Shown: positions 23,083 to 36,001, counted from the first letter of the stretch. The stretch is DNA of 64,000 bases from Plenodomus lindquistii (GCA_025504975.1 JANUWI010000002.1:3286001-3350000), one strand, 5' to 3'. Translations and numbers: made by a program. The notes: generated by a model from the sequence alone, not told the origin.

Positions 23083-23709
23083 ACGGCAGGGTTGGCAGGA
23101 GGCACAGTGAAAGTATACAAGACTTCAGCCAGCGTAAACGCTGAGTCGTAGGAATCTCTCAGAATTCCACTTCCGCATTCATTTACCAAGATTGAATGCT
23201 TAGGAGCCAGTTCATTTGCGGTTGAGGGAGCCGAGGGACTCACGAACTCTACTGTAACTTCAGGCCAGCTGGTGTATTCAGGATCGCAGTCTTGCCTACC
23301 ATCTACTGCCAACAGGCTTCATGACTAGCTGTGACTTGTTGAGATTCCTGCATTTAGCAGACTGTCATGCAGTCACCTCACAAGTATACCATCTCTTGAA
23401 CTTGATGTGAGTAGAACACTGATATCCCCTCTGATACTGATTCCAAGAGGTTTCGAGCTGTGGGGATATATTGAGGTGTTGAGGTAGCTGATCACGACAT
23501 CTGGGTTTCGGAGGTCAGCCAAGGACGAGAACTCCGCTTACATCTCTTACAACCTCCCTGTTCCCGGTATAGTCCCCACAAACATGCGCCACAGATAGTC
23601 TGCCTTCGAAACCATTGCTCACCGTAGCTACACGTGCGTTATCTCGCCCATGCCATTGATAGCCCTCCAGCGGGCATCGCCGCCCAATCTCGGTCTTCCC
23701 ACCAATCAC
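23070..23709 (-). CDS. Possible minus-strand hypothetical gene (fragments of exons)
   Basis: Two protein-like blocks on the minus strand. Block one (about 23709 to 23534) reads CPLEGYQWHGRDNARVATV then CGDYTGNREVVRD and is followed by a fair donor GTAAGC. Block two (about 23305 to 23070, after acceptor TTGGCAG) reads DGRQDCDPEYTSWPEVTVEF and ends NPAVHSS. Their cysteines and composition suggest a small secreted or extracellular protein, but I could not find a start, signal peptide or a clean joining intron. The end overlaps the neighbouring plus-strand hypothetical gene by 13 bases. May be a decayed gene. Confidence 0.3.
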
Positions 23710-24088
23710 GTCCGCACCTTCCCAAAGAAGTTACAGCCTCGGCTCATCCGCACCAACCAAACACCACGCGTGGCTCACGCGTCGACTCCTGATAGCAGAT
23801 TGCCAAGCAACGACAAGAGCGCAGTTGACTAGAACGACATGTCGACCTCCTGCTCTGATACGCATTGAGCTAGAGTCGCGGTGCAAAGAGCCAGGAACAG
23901 GCCAAGTATGTGCTTGGAAGATGGAGAATGACCGGGTTCCTGGGAATCGAGGGGGCGATGCCCGGGGAGTATAAAAAGTGATCTGAGGACCGCGGTAGAT
24001 AGATGGGCAGGTCAGGCCAAGGGTGAATTCACTACTCGACCTCGTTCAACTCTACATTCGCTCCATACGCGCCGCGTCCTCTTTCGTT
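23710..24088. other. Promoter region of the secreted nuclease gene
   Basis: No gene seen; includes the TATA box at 23970. Confidence 0.5.
23970..23977 (+). promoter_or_regulatory. TATA box of the secreted nuclease gene
   Basis: TATAAAAA is placed 119 bases upstream of ATG 24089, following a GC-rich stretch. Good match to the fungal core-promoter consensus. Confidence 0.65.
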
Positions 24089-26266
24089 ATGGCGACGTTT
24101 ACGCGATTCATCGCCCTGGCGACATCTCTTGCTGCTGTGAGCGCAACGACGATCGCAGAGATCAATGGCCCAAAGTTTCTTTCCCCGTTGAAGGATCAGA
24201 CGGTTTCCAATGTTAGCGGTATCGTCACTGCCAAAGGACCCGATGGGATTTGGCTTCGCTCCACGCAGCCCGACCACGACGAGCGCACATCCGACTCCCT
24301 CTATGTCTTTGGTCGGACCTTTGGCGCCAACTTGACTGTCGGCGATTCCATTGTTGTGGGAGGAAAAGTGCTCGAATACAGGAGTAACAAGGACTACATC
24401 TACCTGACCGAACTTGGCTCTCCAGTTCTCGAAAAGAAAATCAGCAGCGGAAATAAAGTGTCTCCGCTCGTCATTGGCAAAGATACACGCGACCCGCCTA
24501 CGGAGCAATACAGCAGTCTAGACGGCGGCGACGTCTTCGCAGTACCCAACAATGTCTCGCTCATTAGCGTTGCCAACCCGGAATTGCAGCCTCGCAAGTT
24601 TGGCCTTGATTTCTGGGAGTCGCTCAGCGGTGAACTCGTGACGGTCAAGAAGCCTACTGCTCTTACAAAGCCTAGCTCATTCGGCGATACTTGGGTCGCT
24701 GGCAACTGGAAGGTCACTGGCAAGAACGACCGCGATGGATTGACAATTACGGATCGCGATGCGAACCCAGAAGCCATCATCATCGGCACACCGCTCGATG
24801 GCACCAGGAACCCTACTACTACCAAAATGGGTGACACAGTCGAGGAAATCACCGGAGTGGTGACATATGCCTTTGGCTTCTATCGAATCCTTCCCTTGAC
24901 CGCAATCAAGGTCACCAAGAGCCAGAAGCCCACGCTGCCTTCTCCCACCAAGCTCGAGTCGAGCGGCAAGTGCGATGGCATTACCTTTGGCGCGTACAAC
25001 GTGGAGAACCTTGCCCCAACATCCGATCATCACCCACTCCTCGCGGCCCACATTGTCGACTACTTGAAGAGTCCAGACATCATCTTCGTACAAGAAGTAC
25101 AGGATGACAACGGTGTCACAAACGACGCTGGTAAGTGCCCTGCATTCCTTCCAAGACTTCTACTGCGTGTTGCACCCGCGTTGGAGGTAGCAGTATGTGG
25201 ATGTCCTACATCTCCGCCTGAACGGTGCGACTATACACGTTGTGTCAGTAGCCGGGTCTCACGCGTGTGCTAACCTTGTGCTTAGTTGTGTCCGCAAACT
25301 TGACCTTGAGCACACTGACAGCTGCCATCGCATCAGCTGGAGGTCCAAACTACGCTTTCACTGACATTGTGCCCGTGGATGATCGAGATGGCGGTGCGCC
25401 CGGCGGCAACATTCGTACTGCGTACCTGTACAAGCCCTCGCTCATTCGCCTCTACAAGCCCAACCCAGGTGGCCCGCAGGACGCAAACCAAGTTCTCGAC
25501 GGTCCAACGCTCAAGTTTAACCCTGGGAGGATCGACCCTGCAAATGAGGCCTGGACCGCGAGTCGCAAGCCGCTTGCAGCGCAGTGGGAGGTCATTAGCA
25601 AGAACGCGAAGAAGTCTGACGTCTTCTTTACTGTCAATGTGCATTTTGGGTCCAAGGGAGGAAGCAGCAGTCTGCACGGCGACGCTCGCCCACCCGTCAA
25701 TGGAGGCGTAGACGACCGACTCGCCCAGTCGCAAATCACCGCAAATTTTGTAAAGGTACGTGTGTTCTGGAACACTTCCCACACGGGTACGGAGAGGGTC
25801 ACTGCAGCGCGCTTAGTCGTAGTGCGCCGGTACCGTGGCACCAACGACACGCTTGCACAGAATGGCATTGGGCCAGGCGCTGCAAATTGCAATTTGCGAC
25901 AAATGCAAATACCACTAGAAAAATGCTGACAGATTGCTCCAGGACATTTTGTCAAAGGACAAGAATGCTCGCATCATTACTGCAGGTGACTTCAACGAGT
26001 TTGCCTTTGTCGAGCCGTTGGAGCAATACGTCCAAATCTCAGGCCTCAAGGATCTCGACGCCGTAGTGAAGATTGACGAATTGGAGCGCTACACCTATCT
26101 GTTCGATATGAATGCTCAACAGCTCGATCACATGTACGTCTCGGACGCTGTTGCAAAGGGCAAGGGCCCCAAGTACGAGCACATTCATGTCAATACCTGG
26201 CCAGAGTACTCTGCGCAGGTAAGCGACCACGACCCATCTGTGGCTCGACTAGACGTCTGCGCGTAG
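24089..26266 (+). CDS. Secreted endonuclease/exonuclease/phosphatase-fold nuclease
   Basis: Probable extracellular DNase-like metallo-enzyme. Three exons: 24089..25130, 25286..25755, 25943..26266; 611 residues. MATFTRFIALATSLAAVSA is a signal peptide. The first 300 residues hold an OB-like N-terminal region seen in secreted ExeM/NucH-type nucleases (VSNVSGIVTAKGPDGIWLRS). The EEP catalytic domain follows with GAYNVENL, the metal-binding glutamate in IFVQEVQDD, the active-site region VNVHFGSKGG, then GDFNEF, LDHMYVSD and terminal SDHDP (catalytic Asp-His). The second intron is unusually long (187 bp), and its acceptor TGCTCCAG is chosen because it alone keeps frame (VKDILSKDKN). Family members degrade extracellular nucleic acid for phosphate or nitrogen. 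Substrate is inferred. A TATA box supports the start. Confidence 0.88.
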
Positions 26267-28244
26267 ACGAGACGATTTGTAGACGCGATGCAGTACATGT
26301 TATAATATATGAATACATAACGAAGCGAAACGAGCATTTGACCCTGGGTATTGGCGGTACAAGCAATGCCAACAGTGTATAATGATTGCGACCAGAGTGC
26401 ATCGTATTCGTGACGAGAGTGTATGTTGTTGGGTGGTGTAGTTAGGACGTCTCAGAACAAACATTGCTGCTTACTGTGAAGTTTGAACGGGCGCTCCGCG
26501 ATCGAGATGCGAGATCAGTATTCAAACAATGTGATTTTCGTGCATGTGATGCTGGTGGCCCATGTTGGAGCTGGGGTAACCCCACCCCTGGGTCGGACAT
26601 GACGCCGCTACAATAGCCCCAATAGCGCGCATCCAAATGAGCACAACCACGGAGCAGGTAAGTTGACAGTGGACACCACCGCCCGCGAGATCGGCGGAGG
26701 CTCTCCAACGTTCTTTCTTGGAACCTTCAAATCGTCATTTGATAGCCACGCCACCGGGAAACGGCGGATCGGCTGCTGCACCTGCCGGAGCTCCCCTTCT
26801 GTGTTTACCATTCGTGGGGTTGGAATCCGGGGCAGCGCAACCCAAGGCGGCCGCGGCTCTGTGAATGCTGGGCCACGTGCGACTCGGCGAGGCACCCGAG
26901 TTCGTGTTGCCTTTGAACGAATCCGCTGGCCAGGTTGTCAGCCCTTGTACGGCCAAGAGGCCAGTCTCTTGCATGACAGATGCGCGCCAACGTGGGTGTA
27001 AGACGCCGTAGCGCAACGGAGGCAATGGAGGTGTGGCACGCGCTATGCCGAAGCCTTTGAGCCAAAGCCAGCGAATGGCAAACAGCCCGCATTCCCTTCA
27101 CCCGGACGCCCTGCCCTCTGGGCAATCGTCAGCGGAGGCCACGTGCATCGTGCCATCGCTGTTAGCCCGGGAGCGGATGGGTGGGATTTGATTTCAAAGA
27201 CTGAACTGCTGGCCAGTGGACAGACGTGGGGTCGGCGTCTGTGGAGGGAGTGGAGCGCCCTAGGCATACTTTTGCTAGCGCCAAGATCTCCACAAACGCG
27301 GGGCAGCCCTGGGGGAACATTGCTCCGATTGTGAGATTACCGCTGCAAGGCTCAATCAACACCACAGCTGCGAGCGTCGTGTAAATTGGCTTGGTCCTTT
27401 GCTGATGTTGCGCAACGGCTACTTTGCAAAAGAGGCGTACTGGAAAAGCTTCGTCCTGCCGGCTGAAGGACACATCCTGATTTCTGCATCCTCTCCCTGT
27501 CTTCCAGGCTTGAGGGCGTTTTGCCAAGGGCTTGGTTGGCGTTATCGACGGCGTCTGGCTGGTCGCATCCAACTGCCCAGAAGCTCTATCCGGGCTTTGG
27601 CAGGCGTTCTCGAACGCAGAAGTTTCCTCATACATGTGCTTGGCCCGATGCGAAGAGGAGCCTCTGCCTAAAATCCGTCAGTTGTGGAATAATGTCCATG
27701 GAAGGGCCGTACTGGCGTAGAAGGGCCGCGTTGGTGCCGGTTGCTTGCTGGTACTAGCGATCGCGAGAGTTGGGAGGCTGAAACTCAATCCAACATTGGC
27801 TTCTTTGTTGGAAGTTGGATATCGTGTGTGACTTCTCTGGTATGATTGAAGGGGGGTGCACAAGGGACGGCTGGCACGCGTGGACTACGCGACCGACTTG
27901 ACCGAAGCGCAGGAGAAACGTGGTACGGCAGTCAGAGGCCAAGTCAAGGCGCATGTGAATAATCCTACTTTGTCCGCATTCGGATCAGCTCACTCCGCCA
28001 CGCTTGGACGCTGCTGAGTTGACAGGCCCCAAGATGGGTCCACTCGGCCGTCCCTTCCAAGTTCCAACCACCCCATGGGGATCTCGACAACACTAGGTAA
28101 CCTAGTCGTTTCCATTCTAGCGGTCCCCATTTTGATTTGAACCGAAATCCCCAGGGTGCCTGTGAGGGCGAGAGTACATATAGAGCCCCTTGCCTGCCCA
28201 CCATTGCGTTTGCTTCCTTAGATTTGTGTACCCCCATCATAACA
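26267..28244. other. Two-kilobase intergenic region upstream of permease gene
   Basis: GC-rich, with many overlapping random frames on both strands, the longest being a 157-codon minus-strand frame at 27162-27635 without recognisable domain. The last 300 bases serve as promoter of the permease. I see no supported gene. Confidence 0.5.
28179..28182 (+). promoter_or_regulatory. TATA-like element of the first permease gene
   Basis: TATA within ACATATAGAG, 66 bases before ATG 28245. Plausible but short match. Confidence 0.35.
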
Positions 28245-29937
28245 ATGGCCGCCATACAATCCCACGAGCCTGCTCTTGAGGCCACCGAGAAGAGCAATGC
28301 ATATGGCAAAGAGGATGTGGAAAGCTCTCAACTCAGTGCGGACCACCCAGACTACGAAGATCTGCCTGACCCAGATGTGGGTAAGACAGCTGAGGAGCGA
28401 GCAGCACTGGTACACACTCCCACTCAATCTTCCTCTTGCCCGCACGCTGACAATAAGTAGGACAAGGCTCTCGTCTGGAAGATGGACCTTTGGCTGATCC
28501 CATGGCTGTCGCTCCTCTATCTCTTGTCTTTCTTGGATCGTACCAATATCGGAAATGCTCGTATCGCCGGGATGGAGCCGGACCTGGACATGGGCGGTCG
28601 TGATTACAATGTTGCCCTCACCATCTTCTTCATCTCCTACGCAGGTTTTGAGCCCCTCACCAATATTCTCATCAAGAAATGGTCGCCCCGTATATTCTTC
28701 ACCGTCATTATCCTTGCCTGGGGTATCATCATGACATTGATGGGCGTCGTCCATAACTTTGCTGGTCTTCTTGCTTGCCGTTGGTTCTTGGGCATTGCCG
28801 AGGCTGGCCTCTTCCCCGGTGTCAACTACTATCTCTCGTAAGTACAACGACAACCCCATCCAACTTGCATGGCTAACAAGCCTACAGCTGCTGGTACAAG
28901 CGTCAAGAACTTGGTTTCCGCGCTGCGCTCTTCTTCTCCGCCGCGGCGCTCGCCGGTTCTTTCGGTGGTCTGTTGGCTGCTGCCATCTCGGAAATGGACG
29001 GTATTGGTGGATATGAGGGCTGGCGATGGATCTGTATGCCTCCCCTTGCTTTCCTCGCCGCGCTTTGCTAACGAGTGTAGTCATCATCGAGGGTTTGATG
29101 ACCGTCTTTGTGGGCGTCTTCTGCTGGTGGATGGTCTTCAACTTCCCTGACACGGCTTCCTTCCTCACCGCTGACGAGAAGCTCCGTGCTATGCGCCGTC
29201 TCAAAGCCGACGGACAGGCCCGAGCCAAGGTTGGAGGAATTGATCGCCGCCACGTATTCGCTGCGCTCAAGGACTGGAAGACGTGGGGATACGCCGTCAT
29301 CTACATGGGCTGCCTTTGCCCTCTGTACTGCTTCTCATTGTTCTTGCCGACGATTCTGCTCGGTATGGGTTACACCGGTACCAAGGCCCAGCTCTTGTCC
29401 GTTCCACCGTACGCCGTTGCCGCGACCATGACCGTCATCGTAGGTTGGTTCGCCGATAGGACCAAGCTTCGCGGTTACGCCAACATGGTCATTGCCTTGA
29501 TTGGCTGCGTTGGATTCGCCATGCTTCTCGCTACAACTGATTCCCAGGTCCAATACGCAGGAACCTTCCTCGGTGCCGCCGGAATCTACCCGACGGTATC
29601 CAACACCCTCACCTGGGCGTCCAATAATGTCGAGGGATCCCTCAAGCGTGGTGTCATGGTTGGCGTAGTCGTTGGCTGGGGTAACATGAACGGTGTCGTT
29701 TCTTCCAACATTTACAACCCCAAGGAAAGACCCCACTACCGCACCGGTCACAGTGTTGTCCTCGCTTACCAGTTCCTCTTTCTCTTCGGCGGATCAGTCT
29801 TCATGCACTTTGCTCTCGAGCGTGAGAACAAGCTCAGGAGGGAGGGCAAGCGTGACCACCTAATCGTCGGCAAGACCGAGGAGGAGATTGTCGAGGATCT
29901 CGGCGACCAGCGACCAAACTTCTTTTACACCACCTAG
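28245..29937 (+). CDS. Dal5/anion:cation symporter family MFS permease
   Basis: Plasma-membrane uptake transporter of the allantoate/nicotinate/carboxylate permease family. Four exons: 28245..28409, 28461..28837, 28888..29033, 29081..29937; 514 residues. The N-terminal cytosolic tail is acidic. TM1 carries WLIPWLSLLYLLSFLDRTNIGNARIAG, a hallmark split here by its LDRTNIGNA motif. About 12 membrane segments follow, with FLGIAEAGLFPGVNYYLSCWY after TM4, the central loop LTADEKLRAMRRLKADGQ, and the TM10-11 signature SNTLTWASNNVEGSLKRGVM. The C-terminus is charged. Substrate cannot be read from sequence; relatives move allantoate, nicotinate, tartrate, pantothenate or small peptides. A 360-codon antisense frame covers part of this gene and is not real. 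Confidence 0.92.
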
Positions 29938-31367
29938 ATGGCACCATCATCTGGTGAGCCTTCTTGTACAGCAACCGGCGGCGGGAACTTTGACTCGCAA
30001 TGTCTTGCATCCTTGTCCCGCTTTCGAAAAGTCCTTGCAGAGTAACTGTATATATGTTGGGAGGCGACGGTTCCTGGCGGGATCTCTTGCTGGCAGGACG
30101 ACTTAGATGCACTAGACGATTACGGAATGAAATCTAGAATGACACTGTTAATGCCCTAAAGCTTCTCTCCATCTCTTCTCCATCTTTGACACACGTCTTT
30201 TCATGGTTGAAGCTGTTTCTGTAGTGTCGTGAATGAAGGTGACGGTCAGTTGGTACCTGCCTCGGGAACACCGGCTTGTACCAATCTGTCAAGTTTTAGC
30301 CGACACTATCCAGCACCGCTGACTCGTCTTCCAGAATAGCCCAGTTCACTAAATGTTTGTTCGAATCCTATCATCATGGTGGTAGGTGGAATAAGAGAAG
30401 GAGTAGGAGGTGCCAACTGGTCGAAGTGGTCTTTGTATTTGGGGCGAGGCGCAGTCACCAAGCATTGACGCGTATCAAGCTGACGAAGGAAGGAGCCGCC
30501 CCACACGACTACGGGTTCATTCGCATGTTGCTCTGTTAGCCGTTGGCTTCTCAATCCGGGCTTCCCTTCTATCTCACAACCTTCTGTCCGCGAGCTTGTC
30601 CTTGGGTGATTGGTGAGAGTGGGTGAGTGAGTGAGTGAGGCTTGAATGCCTCGAGGAACTCAGGCCTTGGCGGAAATTGACGATGCACAGGCGACGTGGT
30701 ATGTAGGTCCAAACAAAGTCTGTTCTTTGGAGGCGTCAAAATTGCGAGGCAGTATTCGAAAGAGAACGTTCAGATAGTGTTCTGTCGATCTTTCAAGATA
30801 TTAACCTGACCCGAACATCCGGGTCTCGAGCCATCCATGCCCTGACAAACTATCCGCTCCATAAAAGCGTCTCCACTCCCACTCTCCACATCCCTAGATT
30901 TCAAATCCACATCCAAAGGCGGCCAATGCCTTCGCTGTAAACACAATTATTCCGCTCCGTCACCAGTAGTTAGGAGCCGGAAGTCACGGCATAGAGACGT
31001 TGCGACCCGGAGCTGGGTCCGGGTTGCTGTCATGGTGTGCTGGCTTCTACAAGACGGGTAGATGGACAGCAGTAATTGCGTTTCTTGCAGGTAACCTCTT
31101 CATATGCTATACGAATATGCCAATCTCATGCATAATTCGCAAAATGACAAGCCCTTCCGCAAACAAAGATCTCATCCCGCCACTACTACAGTGCGACACC
31201 GGATTCCATGAAGAATAACACCCATAGGGCCTGAACATCTTCCAAGACATTTGTCGCAGCGCCATACCCGCATTCCAAGTAAGACTCCACCAGGCAAAGC
31301 AAAAGCATATCATCGTAAGAAACTCCACATTCACCCTGCCCGCCCACAGACATGTACCTTTTGAGCA
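29938..31367. other. Intergenic region between permease and SNF2 gene 3' ends
   Basis: Both flanking genes end into this 1.4-kb region. It contains a short (GTGA)n tract near 30622-30640 and a hairpin-forming GACCCG-N6-CGGGTC at 30808-30825. No protein gene recognised; a non-coding transcript cannot be excluded. Confidence 0.5.
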
Positions 31368-34300
31368 TCACCTGAACAAGCTCCTCAACTCCTCCAACCG
31401 CTGCTTAGTAGCTTGTTCCTTGCTCTTCCTCTCCCGCGCCATCGTCAAGTCCGCTAGATCCTTCTTCTTCTTCTGCATAATAAGCATCTTTTCCTCAAAG
31501 CTCTTATCCATGATGAACCGCTTAATCGTCACATCGCGATCCTGGCCAAGACGATGCACGCGGTCTACAGCCTGCGCCTCAGCGGCGGGGTTGAACTGCG
31601 GCTCCATCATGAAGACTTTGTTGGCGGTGGTGAGATTTAGGCCGAGACCGCCGGCGCCGATGGAGACGAGCATGACGCGTACGGACGGGTCTTCGCGGAG
31701 GCGTTGCATGGATCTGTCGCGCGCGTCGCGGGACATGCGGCCGTCGAGGCGGACGTACGTGTGATTGTGGGTTTTGAGCGCAATCTCGATGAGGTCGAGG
31801 TGCGTGGTCCAGGAGGAGAAGACGATGCTGTGGTGAGTTAGAATGTGCGTTTGAATACCTAGTGATGACTGGTTGTGCTGCGACTTACCTCTTAATCGGT
31901 CGCTCTTGGGGATTGCTCTCACTCCATTGACGAAACTCCTCAAGATCATGCAACAGCGCCAGTGTTTTCGTGTGCGGGCCTGTGTAGCCTCCGACCTTCT
32001 TGGCCAACTTTGGGTCCGTTCGGATGCGGTCGCGCTCGGCGATGAAGTGGTCATATCCGTCAAGACGCAGCTCGAATGCTTGCGGTATATTACGGTCGTC
32101 GCAGATGTGGCAGACAACTGAGCCATCAGGCTGCCTGTTCTCTTGCCACTGCTTCTTAAGAGTGTTATAGTGCTTCGAACAGACTACATGGTAACACATG
32201 GTCATATATCCAATCACGGTCTGCGCCTTGCCGTCATCGTCCTCGCTGTCAGAGTCTGCTGCGTCGGCTGCTTCAAGAAGAGATGTGTGACCCTGACAGT
32301 AGAAGCAATCCGCAGTGTTCGTGTTGTTGAGCAGGTCTAGCATCTCATAAGCTTGTTGGGGTGTAAGCGTGGGTGGGCCTGTTTCTTCTTCTCCAATCTC
32401 CATGGGATTATCGTACGTCATTCCGTCTGTAGTCTTCAGAGCCTCTTCGCTCAACAGATCGCGACCATGTGCACAGATTAGCCGTAAGTTAAGGATAGCT
32501 GTCAGGATCTTAGCGTAAGAGCTACCTCCCATCTTGTCGCCTTGCGTGACTGCTGCAACCTTGCGCTGGGTATCCTTCTCGAACCAGTCGTGAAGTTGTT
32601 GCTCCTGACTTGAGAACGGCAGCCGGACGATGAGATCAGACTTGGGTGGCACCGCGTGTTTGATAATCTCCTTGGTTCGACGGATGGTGACTGTACTGAC
32701 CAGAAGTTGGAGCTTAGGGACAACTTCAGGATCAGCGTTCTTGAAGGGATTCAGGATGAATTGGTTGAATCCTGCTTTCGAATCAAATGGTTTGAGACGG
32801 ATGAAGTTGAAGAGGGCTCCTAGGTCTTCGAGGCGATTCTGTACAGGCGTACCGGTCACTGCCCATCGCCTCTGACCGTTCAGGGCGCACGTGGCTTTTG
32901 ACTGTTGAGTAGCATTGCGGATTGTATGTGCTTCATCCAGTACTATTCGGAACCAGTTAATGTACGGTAGTGGTCGCTTTCGATCGAGGATATCCTTCGC
33001 TACGATGTGGTAGGTGGTGACGACGATGTCATAGTTGGCCAGATCTTTTGCTAACATCTCATAGCGTTCGGTTCCATGGTATCGCGTCCACCTAAGCGCA
33101 CTCCTGCCTTCTGGAAAATGCTCCTTGATCTGCTCTTTCCAGTTCGTCATAGTACTGAGGGGACATACCAAGAGTGTGGCTCTGCTGTTGAAAGTCGGTT
33201 GTATGAGACCAGACCCTTGCGGTAGCGGCGGCGGTCGCTTTTCTTGAAATGCGCGAGCGTCTTGAATGGAGAGATCATCAGCTATGAGCGACAGAATACT
33301 TAGCGTCTTGCCCAACCCCATCTCATCAGCTAGGATGCCACCAAGATTCGACTTCGGCTTCTCAGCCCTCTCCTCACCAGTGATGACGTGCAAGTAGGAC
33401 TTGCGGCCATTATCTCGGTAGTGAGCCTTCCACAAAGAGTCCTTGCGGTCGTCGTGCTCAGCAGCTGAGTGATCCTGCTCTTTGTCGACCATGAAGTAAA
33501 GAGCTTGCTTCTGGTGGGGATATAGCTCGGTCTCAATGTGTTGCGAAGGTTCACGAATAGATATCAACTCAGAGCCGCTGACGACAGTGTCGAAAACGTC
33601 TTCGACATCTGCACGTATCTCATCCACACTGCGCAACACGTAATTACTACTTGGAGCTCCGTGGCCGAATTGCGACGGCGCGTTGTGAGCTATCGGCTGG
33701 GCCATCTGGTTGCGGGAACGTTGCTCGCCAGTTTGAGGATTGAAGTAGTCGTAGCGCTGGAGTTCCAGTATCGGGTCCTCTAGCACCAGGTTCTTCGCTT
33801 TAAGGATCTTTCCTAGACCAGCAGCATGTTTTCGCGGCGCGTAAAGCTGTAGGGTGAACTTGATCAGACCAGAGAATTGAGTGCCAGGCGGTCCTTCACC
33901 AGGCTGCCTACGACGCGGATCAGTCCAAGCCATCCACTTTAGTCCGCTCGCCTTCGCAGCATCGATCAAAGGTGCGAGTCCTTGAGCTGTCTTCATGTCG
34001 ACTCGTCCAAACTCTTTCTGTAAGCTATCGGTCACCATGATAGTGTAATTGTGCTTTTGACCACCACCCCTGCGAAGCGAGATTCGGATACGTCCTTGGC
34101 CACCGCGAAGACCGCCATCTTTTTTAGGGTCTGGAAACGGTACTGTGTGTGACTGGACGTAGGTTGATTTAATTTTGCCTATGCAGATGTCGTCATTTAG
34201 ATTGGAACCAATGACTTGGACATCATCTTCATCGTCGCCTAACTCACACGTTAGCAAAGCTCAAAAGGAAATGTGAAATGGAGTGCTTACTTATCATTGT

Positions 34301-35041
34301 CAAGTCAATGGCGGCTCCCTGAGGTGGTGGTGGCTGCTGTCTATTGGAGTTTTGCAGATCAAGCGAGCTGCCGCCGCCGAAGTGCGAATGCCCGCCGCTT
34401 GGGTTGGGACGCTGGGGCTCGTTCGACTCGTTAGGCTTGACGCGCTTCGCAGGTGATGCAGTGCGCTCTTGAACGTTGTGAAGCCGCTCGACGAGAGAGA
34501 CCTGGCCGGCAATAGCAGGGTCAGGGCGTCCACGTTCGGTGTCTCTACCTGACGAGGCGGGGCGCTTCATCTGACCAGGCGACTTTGGATTCAGCAGCGC
34601 GCGCGGGTCGTATCTTGGGAGTTGTAGGGTAGACGCAGCATTGTTGTTGTTGTGGTTGTTGTCGTCGTGAGGTGTTACTGCGGCGCCTGGAGTATGGTCT
34701 GTTAGCTCAGACTGTGGGGCGGCAAACGGAGTGTCCTCGAAGGAAGATAGGTCGAACTCCAAAGCTGTGTCGGAAATAGCGTCGTAAGCATCAAGCCATG
34801 GCTCCGATTGCATGTCCATGTCTGGTGCAGTGGGCGATGGACCGAACACAGGAGCACCAGTCAGGTACGCATCTGGCATCGGCTCCTCCATGGCTACTCT
34901 GCTTGGTCTTGGTGGTGCAGTAGACGTTCCTTGAATTGAAAGAGAGGAAGAGTGAGGAAGAGAAAGGACTGAGGGTTGAAAGAGGTTATATGTACCTGTC
35001 TTGCGCGCCCGTCTAGGGTCAAGTAAGAGAGCGGGATTCAT
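31368..35041 (-). CDS. RAD5/HLTF-like SNF2 translocase with RING finger
   Basis: DNA-dependent ATPase and probable ubiquitin ligase of the Rad5/Rad16/HLTF branch. Exons: 35041..34291 (with an optional 66-bp in-frame intron at 34995..34930), 34238..31889 and 31827..31368; 1,186 residues unspliced at that site. After a disordered N-terminus comes a HIRAN-like region (FGRVDMKTAQGLAPLIDAA). Helicase motif I is LADEMGLGKT, motif II is DEAH (VLDEAHTIRN) and motif III is TGTPVQNRLEDLGALF. A C-rich RING-like finger (CFYCQGH...CYHVVCSKHY...CHICDDRN) sits between the lobes. Motifs V-VI are GAGGLGLNLT and DRVHRLGQ. Rad5/HLTF proteins remodel stalled forks and extend PCNA ubiquitin chains; yeast Uls1 has similar order, so the exact orthologue is unsure. 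The last exon flips wobble preference from C to G near 31610. Confidence 0.88.
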
Positions 35042-36001
35042 CTTGGAGCTGAGCAAACAAACCCCCCGCTCTCGCAGGTGAGAGAAATGATCCGTGAACT
35101 ATCCAGCAGAGTTCTGGCTCTTTCCTGGGACTATGAGACTGGGCTCGCGCATCTGTCATATGTCCTGCCAAGACGTGGGACTGCGGTGCGCCACGCGTCG
35201 ACGAACTTGAGGTATTGCGACTATCACGATAGTACGGGAGCTCTTCGCATAGAGCCGAAGTCCTTTGATGATAACCGATAGCCTCTTACGCGGGATTACT
35301 TCTAAACTGACATATGAGTGGTCCTCGGCTGGCCCACAATGTCTATCGGGTTCGGGAGCTGGATAGATGAAGGTGGACAATGATTATCACGGCCGGCGAC
35401 GTGTCCGCAACGACAGTTGAAGAAAGTATCCTTGAGAGACGTGTGAAGGAAATCACTATCGCGTTAGATGCGGGTGGTGGACGCGCTGCTGCCTTTGATG
35501 TTCATGGTGCGAAGTCATCGATTAGTACGGGCAGCCACTTTCTGTGGCGCGACAACCTTGAAGGTCAGATGACGCTCTTGATCTTCACGCGTGAACAGGG
35601 CCGGCAGATACTCGATCACTTGGGGGTAGCTGCTAGGACAGATCGCACAAAAGCTGCAAGGGATAGATAGCGATGCTAGATTTATGTGACAGTCCAGATC
35701 GCACGCGCAGGTCCTGTTCCGGTGGTCTGCAGGAGTCTTGCGGTACCTGCAGCGCTGCAGTGCGCTGATCACCCGAACCACCTGCGGCAAAGGACCGAGA
35801 CGCTGACACGACCACTGCTCCAGAGGATGTTCAGGTGTTATGTAGTTACAACAAACAGTTTCAAGATTGAGTAAAGTTGCCTTCGTTGTTCATACTGCTA
35901 ATGCGCCATCTCGTGGCTCCCAAGAAATCTCATATAGTATTTGTTTGACCAACGCCCGCTATGCAATTCCCTGGCTCCCGAACGAAGCAAAACCGAGAAG
36001 T
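35042..36001. other. Intergenic region upstream of SNF2 gene
   Basis: Promoter of the minus-strand SNF2 gene at the left and 3' flank of the PI 4-kinase gene at the right. Overlapping frames of 96 (plus) and 91 (minus) codons occur at 35380-35790 with no known domain; neither is convincing. Confidence 0.45.

Noticed and set aside
27162..27635. 157-codon minus-strand frame in the 2-kb gap before the permease
   Set aside because: No domain, no good start context, and overlapping frames of similar length on the other strand; expected by chance in this GC-rich stretch.
28218..29300. 360-codon minus-strand frame
   Set aside because: Antisense to the permease gene and crosses its introns; the plus strand has clear MFS motifs and splice sites.
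30808..30825. GACCCG-N6-CGGGTC palindrome as a zinc-cluster factor site
   Set aside because: It lies between two 3' gene ends, not in a promoter of any supported gene; most likely chance.
35380..35790. Overlapping 96- and 91-codon frames on opposite strands
   Set aside because: Neither shows a domain or splice signals; one must be a shadow and neither can be preferred.
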